DNA of 42,137 nt. Source: Candidatus Latescibacterota bacterium (GTDB lineage Bacteria; Hydrothermota; Tepidihabitantia; Tepidihabitantales; CAIPLT01). Position numbers and translations under genes: made by a program. Numbering within the stretch: position 1 is the stretch's first letter; the number at the start of each line of letters is the position of its first letter. The notes below the pieces were generated by a model. The model was not told the DNA's origin. It ran no database searches and worked only from the letters and a program-made list of their open reading frames with translations. The DNA lies in contig JAGXRL010000045.1 of the NCBI GenBank assembly GCA_018335915.1, positions 1 through 42,137 on the forward strand. The letters are read 5' to 3'. This document shows positions 1 through 8,896 of the stretch, piece after piece.

Positions 1-2080
<2,080 letters not shown>

Positions 2081-2125
2081 TGAGCCTGCCATTTGTTAAA
2101 AAAGACTTTTAACTATACTTCCAGA

Positions 2126-2138
2126 TTTTCAAAGAACA
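2126..2138 (-). promoter_or_regulatory. boxA-like antitermination site in the 23S leader
   Basis: The minus strand reads TGTTCTTTGAAAA about 46 bases before the 23S 5' end. This closely resembles the boxA element bound by NusB/S10 in rRNA leaders. Its position between promoter and mature 23S end fits an rRNA antitermination role. No boxB hairpin is obvious. Confidence 0.6.
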
Positions 2139-2325
2139 ATTATTTTCGATTTAAATTTGACCACAGAACTATCGAGATAGATTCTGAGGGTAACAATAAT
2201 TATAACTAAACTTTCAGATTTGTCAAGAGAAAACTTTTTCCAGCGGATTAGAGAAAAAAGGGTATAAATATCCTTCCACTTTTTTCTTTTACAGCAAATT
2301 AAGGAATCAAAGAACTACTGTTCAT

Positions 2326-2353
2326 ATTATATACATATTTATGTTTTTGTCAA
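2326..2353 (-). promoter_or_regulatory. consensus sigma70-type promoter of the 23S rRNA gene
   Basis: The minus strand has TTGACA (2348-2353), a 16-base spacer and TATAAT (2326-2331), both hexamers exact consensus. Transcription would start near 2319, giving a leader of about 240 bases before the mature 23S end. It drives 23S alone, since no 16S gene lies between. Confidence 0.85.
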
Positions 2354-2389
2354 GGATTAATTCAAGCGCGCTCGAAAAAAGTCACCCTC

Positions 2390-2418
2390 TTGACTTTTCG
2401 GCATTACTCTTTTATTAT
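2390..2418 (+). promoter_or_regulatory. promoter of the GT4 glycosyltransferase gene
   Basis: TTGACT (2390-2395), a 17-base spacer and TATTAT (2413-2418). The -10 box ends 14 bases before the ATG at 2433, so the message would have a 5' leader of only about 8 bases and no Shine-Dalgarno site is visible. The promoter is back to back with the 23S promoter, the two -35 boxes lying 36 bases apart. Confidence 0.65.
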
Positions 2419-2432
2419 AGATATCAAATTGT

Positions 2433-3572
2433 ATGCGTATACTGATTGTATCGACTGCTTACTGGCCTTATCCGTCCGGTGTCTCAGAAGTAATATATTA
2501 TTTATCCAATGAACTTAATGCACGCGGACACAAAGTGACAGTTCTGACCACCAATTACTCCAAAATTTATGACGACGGTCATAATGCAGATTTTGATGTG
2601 GTGCGGGTCGGCAAGGCAGTCGAAATTCATATCAACCAATCTGTGTCCCATATATCTTTAGGCTATGATATTCCTGTTAAAATAAAGCGTCTCTTGAAAA
2701 ACGAGCACTTTGATATTATTCATTATCATAATTGTTTTCCTTTAGAATTGGAATCCTGGGTCCTGCATTACTCAAAAACCATTAACTGCGTATCTTTCCA
2801 TACCATCGGATTCAAACGAAATCCGCTTTTTGATATCGGTGCGTTTATCTTTAAGAAGTATATTAATAAAATCCATGGCCACATCGCCATCTCGGAAATT
2901 GCCCGTAATTGGAACCGCCCGTATTTTCCCGGTGATTATACGATTATCCCGAATGGTGTTGATACCGAACGCTTTTCATTATCAGTCGAACCATTTGAGA
3001 AACCGAAAAATGCTTTTGTTATTCTTTACCTGGGTCGGCTACATCAAAGAAAAGGAATTTTTGTCGCCTTAGACGCTTTTAAAAATATCAAGGACAAATA
3101 TCCCAATACGCTTTTATATGTTGTCGGCAAGGGTCTTTTGGAAAACGAAGCCCAAGCATATACAGAAAAATTAGGACTAAACAATTGCTGCCGATTTTTT
3201 GGTTATGTCAGTCGCGATGAGCTGCCCCGTTTTTATCGCACCTGTGATGTCTTTATTTCGCCGGCATTAGGCGGGGAAGCACAGGGCATTGTTTTATTAG
3301 AAGCCATGGCAAGCGGCAAAGCCGTAATTGTATCCGCAATTCCCGGTTATCAGGAAGTCGTTGCGGACAATGAAAACGGTCTGCTTTTCCAGACCGGTTC
3401 AAGCCAGGATTTAGCAGAGAAAATCCGTTTGGTCATGAACGATAACCTGCTCCGACAAAAACTGGAAATAAATGCGCGCGGGCGGGCGGAACAATATGCC
3501 TGGCCCAAAATCGTTGAGCGGGTCGAAAATTATTATACCGAATTAATCGCCCATCATAAATCCTCGTTTTGA
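2433..3572 (+). CDS. GT4-family (GT-B fold) glycosyltransferase
   Basis: This 379-residue protein transfers a sugar from a nucleotide-sugar donor to an acceptor, probably a lipid or envelope polysaccharide on the cytoplasmic side of the membrane. The N-terminal Rossmann domain begins MRILIVSTAYWPYPSGVSE, with the typical P-x-x-G-V loop. The C-terminal donor domain carries the GT4 E-x7-E motif at Glu282 and Glu290 (EAQGIVLLE), preceded by a YLGRLHQRKG strand. Length and layout match PimA/WaaG-like enzymes. The start is ATG with no ribosome binding site, but a promoter lies just upstream. The stop codon TGA is nested in the -35 box of the next gene. Donor and acceptor cannot be read from sequence. 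Confidence 0.9.
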   Translation: MRILIVSTAYWPYPSGVSEVIYYLSNELNARGHKVTVLTTNYSKIYDDGHNADFDVVRVGKAVEIHINQSVSHISLGYDIPVKIKRLLKNEHFDIIHYHNCFPLELESWVLHYSKTINCVSFHTIGFKRNPLFDIGAFIFKKYINKIHGHIAISEIARNWNRPYFPGDYTIIPNGVDTERFSLSVEPFEKPKNAFVILYLGRLHQRKGIFVALDAFKNIKDKYPNTLLYVVGKGLLENEAQAYTEKLGLNNCCRFFGYVSRDELPRFYRTCDVFISPALGGEAQGIVLLEAMASGKAVIVSAIPGYQEVVADNENGLLFQTGSSQDLAEKIRLVMNDNLLRQKLEINARGRAEQYAWPKIVERVENYYTELIAHHKSSF

Positions 3573-3597
3573 CATTTATCGGTTCTTCTGGTATCAT
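3569..3597 (+). promoter_or_regulatory. promoter of the tRNA nucleotidyltransferase gene
   Basis: TTGACA (3569-3574), a 17-base spacer and TATCAT (3592-3597). The -35 box contains the stop codon (TGA, 3570-3572) of the glycosyltransferase gene. The -10 box ends 16 bases before the ATG at 3614, leaving a leader of about 10 bases without a Shine-Dalgarno site. Confidence 0.7.
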
Positions 3598-3613
3598 TTA
3601 TTGATTAATAACA

Positions 3614-4996
3614 ATGAAACGCAATTTATCTAAGCTGTTATTTCAAAACCCAAAACTAAAGACCGTTTTGCCGATTCTTAATGGTGTAAATAAAAAAGGC
3701 GGGATTTATCTGGTTGGCGGTGCGGTTCGAGACGCTTTGCTGAAACGCACCCCTGATGATTTTGATTTTGCGGTTTCGGGCAGCGGTATTGCTTTTGCAC
3801 AAAAATTTGCCAAACAGACGCGAGGCGCTTTTGTTCTGCTTTCCCAACCAGATGATGAGGCACGGGTAGTCATTGACAAGACAACTTATGATTTTAACGG
3901 ACTTGGCAAAAAACCGCTTCAAAATGACCTTGCGCGGCGCGATTATACGGTTAATGCTATGGCAATTGATTTAAGAAAACCGAATACAATAATTGATAAG
4001 TTAAACAGCCGCCGCCATCTCAAACAAAAATTGCTTGTGCCGGCATCAGAAAATTCGCTCAAACTCGACCCGTTACGGATTCTGCGCGCATTTCGGCTTG
4101 CATTGGAACTGAATTTTCAAGTTTCGGATAAGGTTTTTTTGCTGGCTCGAGATATCACGCTTACCAAAATCGCGTCGGAGCGGATTTCCTACGAATTATT
4201 GCGGATTTGTGAATCGACCAAATCGCATAAATACGTCAAACAATTATATAAGCTTAATCTGCTCGAGCAAATCCTGCCACAAGCGATTCCGCTTCTGCGT
4301 GATAAGCCGCTCTTTGCCCATTCCTTACGCACCTATCACAAAATCGAATTGCTCGTATCCCGGAAAAGTTATTTTAACCGGTTCCAGGATGAATATGATA
4401 AATATTTTACAGGTTTTCCTTTTCGCCGGGCACTCTTAAAAATCACCGGGCTCCTGCACGATATTGCTAAACCGCAGACCCAGTTTAAAACTTCGGAAGG
4501 CGATGTCCATTTTTACGGACACGACAATCTCGGCGCAAAAATGGTCAAGCAACTTGCATCTGAAAAACTGCGCTTGTCCCGCAAACAAACACAGATGTTA
4601 AAAGACCTGGTTTCTTATCATATGCGGTTGCACTTATTGGCGACGGCGCCAGAACTGACAGACCGTGCTATTCGCAGATTTTTTCGTGATTTAGGTGATG
4701 AATTTTTTGGTCTTATGATACTGACTTATGCAGACGGTTATGCGACTGCTAAAATTACTAGCCACCTGGAACGTACTTTTACGCGGATGATGAAACTAAA
4801 AAAAGCCGACGACTCTAAAAAGAAAGTTATCCGTTTAATAAATGGTAATGATTTGATTGCACTCGGCTATAAACCCGGACCCTTTTTCAAAACTATTTTG
4901 CAGGAATTAGAAGAGCTCCAGCTTGATGGAAAAATTAAAAACAAAGAGCAGGGACTGGAATATATTAAAAATCATTTTCCTGAATTAACCACTTGA
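3614..4996 (+). CDS. cca: CCA tRNA nucleotidyltransferase / poly(A) polymerase family with HD domain
   Basis: The protein (460 residues) is a class II nucleotidyltransferase that adds CCA, or part of it, to tRNA 3' ends. The catalytic signature GGAVRDALLKRTPDDFDFAV (residues 35-54) gives the metal-binding Asp49 and Asp51. The conserved RRDYTVNAMAID motif is at about 108-119. The central helical tRNA-binding region is followed by an HD domain with LLHDIAKP (His282-Asp283), as in the HD-containing bacterial subgroup. Some bacteria split CC- and A-adding between two paralogues, and this sequence alone does not settle which type it is. The ATG at 3614 follows a promoter directly and has no ribosome binding site. 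Confidence 0.9.
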   Translation: MKRNLSKLLFQNPKLKTVLPILNGVNKKGGIYLVGGAVRDALLKRTPDDFDFAVSGSGIAFAQKFAKQTRGAFVLLSQPDDEARVVIDKTTYDFNGLGKKPLQNDLARRDYTVNAMAIDLRKPNTIIDKLNSRRHLKQKLLVPASENSLKLDPLRILRAFRLALELNFQVSDKVFLLARDITLTKIASERISYELLRICESTKSHKYVKQLYKLNLLEQILPQAIPLLRDKPLFAHSLRTYHKIELLVSRKSYFNRFQDEYDKYFTGFPFRRALLKITGLLHDIAKPQTQFKTSEGDVHFYGHDNLGAKMVKQLASEKLRLSRKQTQMLKDLVSYHMRLHLLATAPELTDRAIRRFFRDLGDEFFGLMILTYADGYATAKITSHLERTFTRMMKLKKADDSKKKVIRLINGNDLIALGYKPGPFFKTILQELEELQLDGKIKNKEQGLEYIKNHFPELTT

Positions 4997-5021
4997 CCAC
5001 AATAAATTTTACCGATAATAT
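4993..5021 (+). promoter_or_regulatory. promoter of parA, giving a leaderless message
   Basis: TTGACC (4993-4998), a 17-base spacer and TAATAT (5016-5021). The -35 box contains the cca stop codon (TGA, 4994-4996). Only 6 bases separate the -10 box from the parA ATG at 5028, so transcription should begin at or next to the A of the start codon. Confidence 0.65.
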
Positions 5022-5027
5022 ACAATA

Positions 5028-5858
5028 ATGCCTAAAGTAGTTGCGATAACAAATCAGAAAGGCGGGGTTGGCAAAACCACGACCGCAATCAATCTTTGCG
5101 CGGCTCTGGCATTGGAAGGCGAAAAGATTTTATTGGTCGATTTAGACCCGCAAGCCCATTCTACACTTGGTCTCGGTGTTCAGAAACACACCGTGACCAA
5201 ATCGGTCTATGATGCGATTTTAGACCAGGCCAAAACCAAGGATATCTACATAAAAATAAATGATAATCTTGACCTGCTGCCTTCAAATATATCATTGGCT
5301 GGCGCTGAAGTTGAGCTGGTTTCTTTACTTGACCGCGAAAACCGCTTAAAACGAGCAATCAATACGATGGCGCATGATTATTCTTATATCTTTATTGACT
5401 GCCCGCCGACCCTTGGTTTAATAACCATTAATGGGCTGGTCGCGGCAAATAGCGTTTTGATTCCGATTCAGTGCGAATATTATGCCCTGGAAGGAATTGT
5501 CCGATTACAGGACACAATTAATCTGGTTAAAAAACATATTAATCCTGAATTAAATATCGAAGGTATTGTCTTGACGATGTTTTCCAAACATATCAACCTA
5601 TCTATCCAGGTTGCGGATGAAGTCAGAAAATATTTTAATGAAAAAGTTTACGAGACAGCGATTCCGCGCTCAATTCGCCTGGCTGAAGCGCCCAGTTTTG
5701 GCAAGACAATTTTCCAGCATGATGCTAATTCTTCAGGCGCCCTGGCTTATCGCGCCTTGGCTCAGGAATTTTTATCAAAACAACCGAACCGCCTTCAATA
5801 TGTTCAACCAGGATTACAAAATATAGCAAGTTCTGATAACACAGAAATTAAACAATGA
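5028..5858 (+). CDS. parA: ParA/Soj chromosome partitioning ATPase
   Basis: The protein (276 residues) is a deviant-Walker ATPase that binds nucleoid DNA as an ATP dimer and moves ParB-parS complexes. The deviant Walker A KGGVGKTTT spans residues 11-19, with the signature Lys11 and Lys16. The LLVDLDPQAH motif is at about 35-44 and the Walker B-type FIDCPPTLG at about 122-130, with Asp124. Length matches chromosomal Soj (about 250-280). The final 20 or so residues (LQYVQPGLQN...) extend past the usual fold. It precedes parB by 70 bases, and that gap holds an ATCCGTG-type repeat. The start is ATG without a ribosome binding site. Confidence 0.95.
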   Translation: MPKVVAITNQKGGVGKTTTAINLCAALALEGEKILLVDLDPQAHSTLGLGVQKHTVTKSVYDAILDQAKTKDIYIKINDNLDLLPSNISLAGAEVELVSLLDRENRLKRAINTMAHDYSYIFIDCPPTLGLITINGLVAANSVLIPIQCEYYALEGIVRLQDTINLVKKHINPELNIEGIVLTMFSKHINLSIQVADEVRKYFNEKVYETAIPRSIRLAEAPSFGKTIFQHDANSSGALAYRALAQEFLSKQPNRLQYVQPGLQNIASSDNTEIKQ

Positions 5859-5928
5859 GACTACGGGGCACACAGATATTTTTAAACAAGTTTTATCCGT
5901 GTTTATCCGTAGCGATAAATAAATTAAT

Positions 5929-6822
5929 ATGAGTAAAAAAGCATTAGGTAAAGGAATTTACGCATTATTGCCCCAGTCGCCGGACAAGATTGAGACCGAA
6001 CCCGACCTTGTTCAGTATTTAGATGTAAATATTGTTAAGCCCAATCCGTATCAGCCGCGCATGAATCCGCAGGAAGATTTATCTGATTTGGTTGCGTCGA
6101 TTCGGGAAAAAGGGGTTATCCAGCCGATTTTGGTGCGCACCCGTAAAGAAGTTAATACTGACACGATTAATTATGAACTGGTCGTCGGTGAACGACGATT
6201 GCGCGCAGCCCGCGAAGCCGGTCTTGAAAAAATACCGGCAATTATCAAAGAGCTGACTGAAATCGAAATGGTCGAATGGGCATTGATTGAAAATATCCAG
6301 CGTGCCAATTTAAATATTATTGAAGAAGCCCTGGCTTATAAACGCCTGATGGAAGATTTTTCCATGACTCATGAGATGATTGCCGATAAAGTCGGTAAGA
6401 ACCGCTCGACCATTACCAATGCCTTAAGATTATTAACTCTGCCGGAAACGATTCGCAACTATATTTTGCAGAACAAAATCAGCTTTGGTCATGCCCGCGC
6501 TCTCTTATCTTTAACTGACCGCAAGCTTCAAGAACAAATCTGTGACCGAATCATCAATGAAGGACTCTCGGTACGTGATGCTGAAGCATTATGTATGCCC
6601 AATATAAAAACTCGTACCCGCCTGAGTAAAACCATACCTCAGAAACGACAGCCTGATGTCCATCTCGTTGCCTTGCAAGAACAGCTGCAGGATTATCTGC
6701 GTACTAAAGTAAATATTTCCAAGCGCGCTCAAAAAGGTGTGGTTTCGATTGAATTCTATTCAGATGACGATTTGACCCGTTTAATCAAACTGATTACCGG
6801 TAACAACACATCTTTAAAATAA
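5929..6822 (+). CDS. parB: ParB chromosome partitioning protein
   Basis: The protein (297 residues) is the DNA clamp that loads on parS and works with ParA. The N terminus MSKKALGKGIYALLP is the conserved ParA-stimulating segment. The CTP-binding ParB/Srx domain has VVGERRLRAAREAGL (about 86-99) and ALIENIQRANLN (about 118-129). A helix-turn-helix follows at about 145-170 (MIADKVGKNRSTITNALRLL), then a C-terminal dimerisation region. All expected boxes are present and length is typical. No parS-like 16-base palindrome was seen in the window. ParA lies directly upstream. Confidence 0.95.
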   Translation: MSKKALGKGIYALLPQSPDKIETEPDLVQYLDVNIVKPNPYQPRMNPQEDLSDLVASIREKGVIQPILVRTRKEVNTDTINYELVVGERRLRAAREAGLEKIPAIIKELTEIEMVEWALIENIQRANLNIIEEALAYKRLMEDFSMTHEMIADKVGKNRSTITNALRLLTLPETIRNYILQNKISFGHARALLSLTDRKLQEQICDRIINEGLSVRDAEALCMPNIKTRTRLSKTIPQKRQPDVHLVALQEQLQDYLRTKVNISKRAQKGVVSIEFYSDDDLTRLIKLITGNNTSLK

Positions 6823-6882
6823 ATACTTATTCGTGTAATGCGTATATTTGTGTTATTCGTGGTAAAAAATAATTAGAATCCG

Positions 6883-7650
6883 ATGAAAAAAGAAATTGAA
6901 ATAATCATAACCTCTCTGTACAAGCCAAAAACCTTTCAGCGCCGTTTGTCTCTTTGGCAGTTTCGGTTCATTGTCATGATTGGCATCGTCCTCTTATTAT
7001 TGGGTGGTTTAGGGCTTTTTCTGCTGCATTATACAAATCAGCAGAATATGTCAATCCATTATTTAATTGAAGACAATCTTCGACTTGAACAGGAAAATAA
7101 AAAAGTAACCGAGCTCCAGAACCGGCTCAATTTTCTGGAAGCGGAACGGGCGAAAATAGCAATCATGCTCGGTGCCGATAAAAACCCACCGCCCCTAAAA
7201 CTCGAAGATTTACAAGAAGAATACAAACCGTATGAAAAACCGGAAATCATAACCAGCACATCCCGTTTTCAGTCCGCACCGACGACCGGTTATATCATTT
7301 CCCGCGGGTTTTCCAAAGCTCACGAAGCAGTCGATTTTGCGGCACCGCTCGGCATGCCGGTTTTTGCGGTCGGCTCAGGTGTAGTCAAAGATGTCGGTAA
7401 CGATACTTTTTATGGTAATTATATCCTGCTTGATTTAGGTGATAACTATCAGGCATTTTATGGCCATCTTTACAAAACCATTAAATCTGCTCAAGCAAAT
7501 GTTGCGGCTGGTGAAATTATCGGATATGTCGGCACTTCGGGCAGATCAACCGCCCCGCACCTTCATCTCGAAATTTGGCGAATCAAAGATGGTAAAAAAA
7601 TCCGTCTGGACCCCCAAAAAGAATTACAGGCAGTCCTCAAACCACGATAA
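6883..7650 (+). CDS. membrane-anchored M23 family metallopeptidase
   Basis: The protein (255 residues) is a probable peptidoglycan endopeptidase. A short basic cytoplasmic N terminus is followed by one membrane segment (about 26-50) and a coiled-coil stretch (about 60-95, LIEDNLRLEQENKKVTELQN). The LytM/M23 domain carries the zinc ligands His147 and Asp151 (AHEAVD) and the second motif HLH at 226-228 (TAPHLHLEIWR). All catalytic positions are kept, so it should be an active enzyme and not an EnvC-type activator. It lies 60 bases after parB, across a gap filled with ATTCGTG-type repeats, suggesting a link between segregation and wall cutting at division. That link is inference. Confidence 0.88.
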   Translation: MKKEIEIIITSLYKPKTFQRRLSLWQFRFIVMIGIVLLLLGGLGLFLLHYTNQQNMSIHYLIEDNLRLEQENKKVTELQNRLNFLEAERAKIAIMLGADKNPPPLKLEDLQEEYKPYEKPEIITSTSRFQSAPTTGYIISRGFSKAHEAVDFAAPLGMPVFAVGSGVVKDVGNDTFYGNYILLDLGDNYQAFYGHLYKTIKSAQANVAAGEIIGYVGTSGRSTAPHLHLEIWRIKDGKKIRLDPQKELQAVLKPR

Positions 7651-7677
7651 ACAAATCTGCGTTTATCTTTGTTCTTT

Positions 7678-8133
7678 TTAATATTTTGTAATTTTTTGCC
7701 TCATATTTTTCAGGTGTGTGCCTTCCCAATAATATTTTTCGCATTTTAAACAACAGGCAAACTTGTCTTTAGTCTGAAAAATATAAAACGGCACTTTGCC
7801 CTTTACGTCATCTTTGGCAACCGAAACCAGCTTTTGATTGCACCTTAGACATCTTGTGAATGGCTTGATTTCCTTTTGCAGATTAAAATGTTTAATTATT
7901 TGCGATACCTGCTCCTCGGCCTTTTCACTGCGGATAAACAACACTTCAGGATATGCTTTTAATTTTGTGTTGCGGGTCAAAAAAATTCTGTCTGTTTGTT
8001 TGGCTGACTTAAGTGCGGACAAAGGATTTGCCGCTAAATCTTTTTTCTCAATATATAAAGCATCAATTCCCAGCACCCGTAGTTCACGGGCCAGCTTACC
8101 GAGCATAAAATCAACCAGAAATCTGACCGCCAT
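7678..8133 (-). CDS. Mut7-C domain protein (PIN-like fold with zinc ribbon)
   Basis: This 151-residue protein matches the Mut7-C family, a PIN-like putative RNase domain found alone in many bacteria and at the C terminus of Mut-7 exonucleases. The N-terminal part has FLVDFMLGKLARELRVLGID, a family hallmark with an acidic residue after the first strand, and RIFLTRNTKL in the middle. The C-terminal half has a four-cysteine ribbon: CLRCNQ, then CLKCEKYYWEGTHLKNM. The physiological substrate is unknown for the family. It is convergent with the M23 gene (stops 27 bases apart). The ATG at 8133 sits 7 bases after a -10 box, so its message is probably leaderless. Confidence 0.85.
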   Translation of the reverse strand: MAVRFLVDFMLGKLARELRVLGIDALYIEKKDLAANPLSALKSAKQTDRIFLTRNTKLKAYPEVLFIRSEKAEEQVSQIIKHFNLQKEIKPFTRCLRCNQKLVSVAKDDVKGKVPFYIFQTKDKFACCLKCEKYYWEGTHLKNMRQKITKY

Positions 8134-8140
8134 ATATCTT

Positions 8141-8169
8141 ATGATAGATTAGCATTTTGTTTTTGACAA
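8141..8169 (-). promoter_or_regulatory. promoter of the Mut7-C gene, giving a leaderless message
   Basis: The minus strand has TTGTCA (8164-8169), a 17-base spacer and TATCAT (8141-8146). The -10 box is separated from the ATG by 7 bases, so the transcript should begin at the start codon. Confidence 0.65.
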
Positions 8170-8189
8170 CATCTTTGTTTTAAATAGAA

Positions 8190-8221
8190 CGGGTGCGTCC
8201 TGGTTTTACAGGACGCACCCG
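8190..8221. repeat. perfect hairpin repeat, copy 1 (REP-like)
   Basis: A 13-bp perfect stem (CGGGTGCGTCCTG / CAGGACGCACCCG) encloses the 6-base loop GTTTTA. A relative with a compensatory stem change lies at 11531-11560 in the opposite orientation. On the minus strand it follows the structured RNA and is trailed by TTCTATTT, so it may act as a backup terminator, but the U-run is poor. The shared loop and stem suggest a dispersed palindromic repeat family. Confidence 0.8.
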
Positions 8222-8249
8222 CGATTAGTTCGCATATAAGACATTTATT

Positions 8250-8443
8250 AAAAAAGGAATTAGGGAAAGTGGGGTCAAGTTCTCAGACAGCTTGAAAGGA
8301 GGTTTGCATTGCATCACTATTCGGGGTCTGAATAGCGATGAAGGAGGTTAAGATGCTTTTTAGGGTGGGTATCTGAGAACACCTTTCCCTAATCCCTTTT
8401 ATATATTGACCAAATAAATTGTCAGAAGATGCTATTAGCTTAA
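8250..8443 (-). ncRNA. structured small RNA with two anti-Shine-Dalgarno-like segments (6S-like architecture)
   Basis: A consensus promoter on the minus strand would start RNA near 8443. From 8401 to 8252 the RNA folds into an 18-bp closing stem (8383-8400 with 8252-8269), a bulge, a second 9-bp stem (8372-8380 with 8279-8287), a large central bubble, and an 11-bp apical hairpin (8330-8340 with 8312-8322, 7-base loop). Two stem positions are A.C mismatches on the plus strand but G.U pairs on the minus strand, which supports minus-strand transcription. The closing stem ends in a U6 run and so doubles as a terminator. Each side of the bubble carries AACCTCCTT (8341-8349 and 8296-8304), the sequence of the 16S anti-Shine-Dalgarno tail. 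The size (about 150-195 bases) and long stem with open bubble recall 6S RNA, but no sequence proof of that is visible. SRP RNA, tmRNA and RNase P signatures are absent. Confidence 0.7.
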
Positions 8444-8449
8444 CAATTA

Positions 8450-8478
8450 ATTATAACAAATCTTGTTTTGGTTGTCAA
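8450..8478 (-). promoter_or_regulatory. consensus promoter of the small RNA
   Basis: The minus strand has exact TTGACA (8473-8478), a 17-base spacer and exact TATAAT (8450-8455). This is the strongest promoter by sequence in the window and it points at the structured RNA, not at a reading frame. The nearest minus-strand gene downstream (Mut7-C) has its own promoter. Confidence 0.85.
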
Positions 8479-8726
8479 CCCTGCGTTGTAAATCCGATGC
8501 TATATTTACTCTTCCAGTCTGGTCACAAATCTCCGTGTTTATTCTAACTCTGGTAGATGTTTGGAAAATCTTTAACATCAGACAGTCCGGTTCTTTCTGC
8601 CCGGTTCTTATCTGTCCTTCCTGTCATGTCTATATCAAAGATGTTATCACTCTTTATATTTCTGGATTTAATCAGAGAAACATTATTTTCTACATCAAAT
8701 CTAAATCTAAATAAAATTAGATTGTT
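8479..8726. other. intergenic stretch without a supported gene
   Basis: This stretch lies between the small RNA promoter and the dispersed repeat. An open minus-strand frame of 113 codons (8544-8885) runs through it and into the repeat, but it has no ribosome binding site and its upstream part consists of repeat sequence. The region could hold a decayed gene or upstream promoter sequence. No other structure was seen. Confidence 0.4.
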
Positions 8727-8893
8727 TATTACAGCATTTATAGCAAACAATATGACCATGCCTGATGGCGACCCTATGAGTCGCTGACCGGTTAAATGTG
8801 TGCCTGATTTTACCTGAGCGCGACATGGCAAACGGCTCATCTTGACCATGCCAGGATACGGCATCCCGGCGCTATTATTTAACACACAACTTT
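8727..8893 (-). repeat. dispersed MITE-like element, copy A (degenerate ends)
   Basis: About 167 bases on the minus strand match 31952-32121 on the plus strand, with the core (8752-8874) close to 78% identical by eye. In matching frames both copies encode a related peptide: PYPGMV near the start, SRLP in the middle and SPSGMV at the end. Several differences are synonymous. Conserved short inverted segments (TGAGC/GCTCA) also suggest RNA or DNA folding. The terminal inverted repeat clear in the other copy is eroded here. It lies between murJ's 3' end and the small RNA promoter. Confidence 0.75.
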
Positions 8894-8896
8894 AAT

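Noticed and set aside
8295-8376. Two AAGGAGGT sites on the plus strand followed by short frames (TTG with 15 codons, ATG with 7 codons)
   Set aside because: They look like ribosome binding sites for leader peptides, but the stem pairing and promoter show the RNA is made from the other strand, where the same bases read as anti-Shine-Dalgarno.
8544-8885. 113-codon minus-strand frame ending in the dispersed repeat
   Set aside because: It has no ribosome binding site and its first third is the repeat itself. The rest shows no recognisable family, so it is reported as repeat and intergenic sequence.
8727-8893. Resemblance of the dispersed repeat to 5S rRNA (CCTGATGGCGAC near its start)
   Set aside because: The conserved 5S loop sequences and closing stem are absent, and the second copy keeps a reading frame instead.
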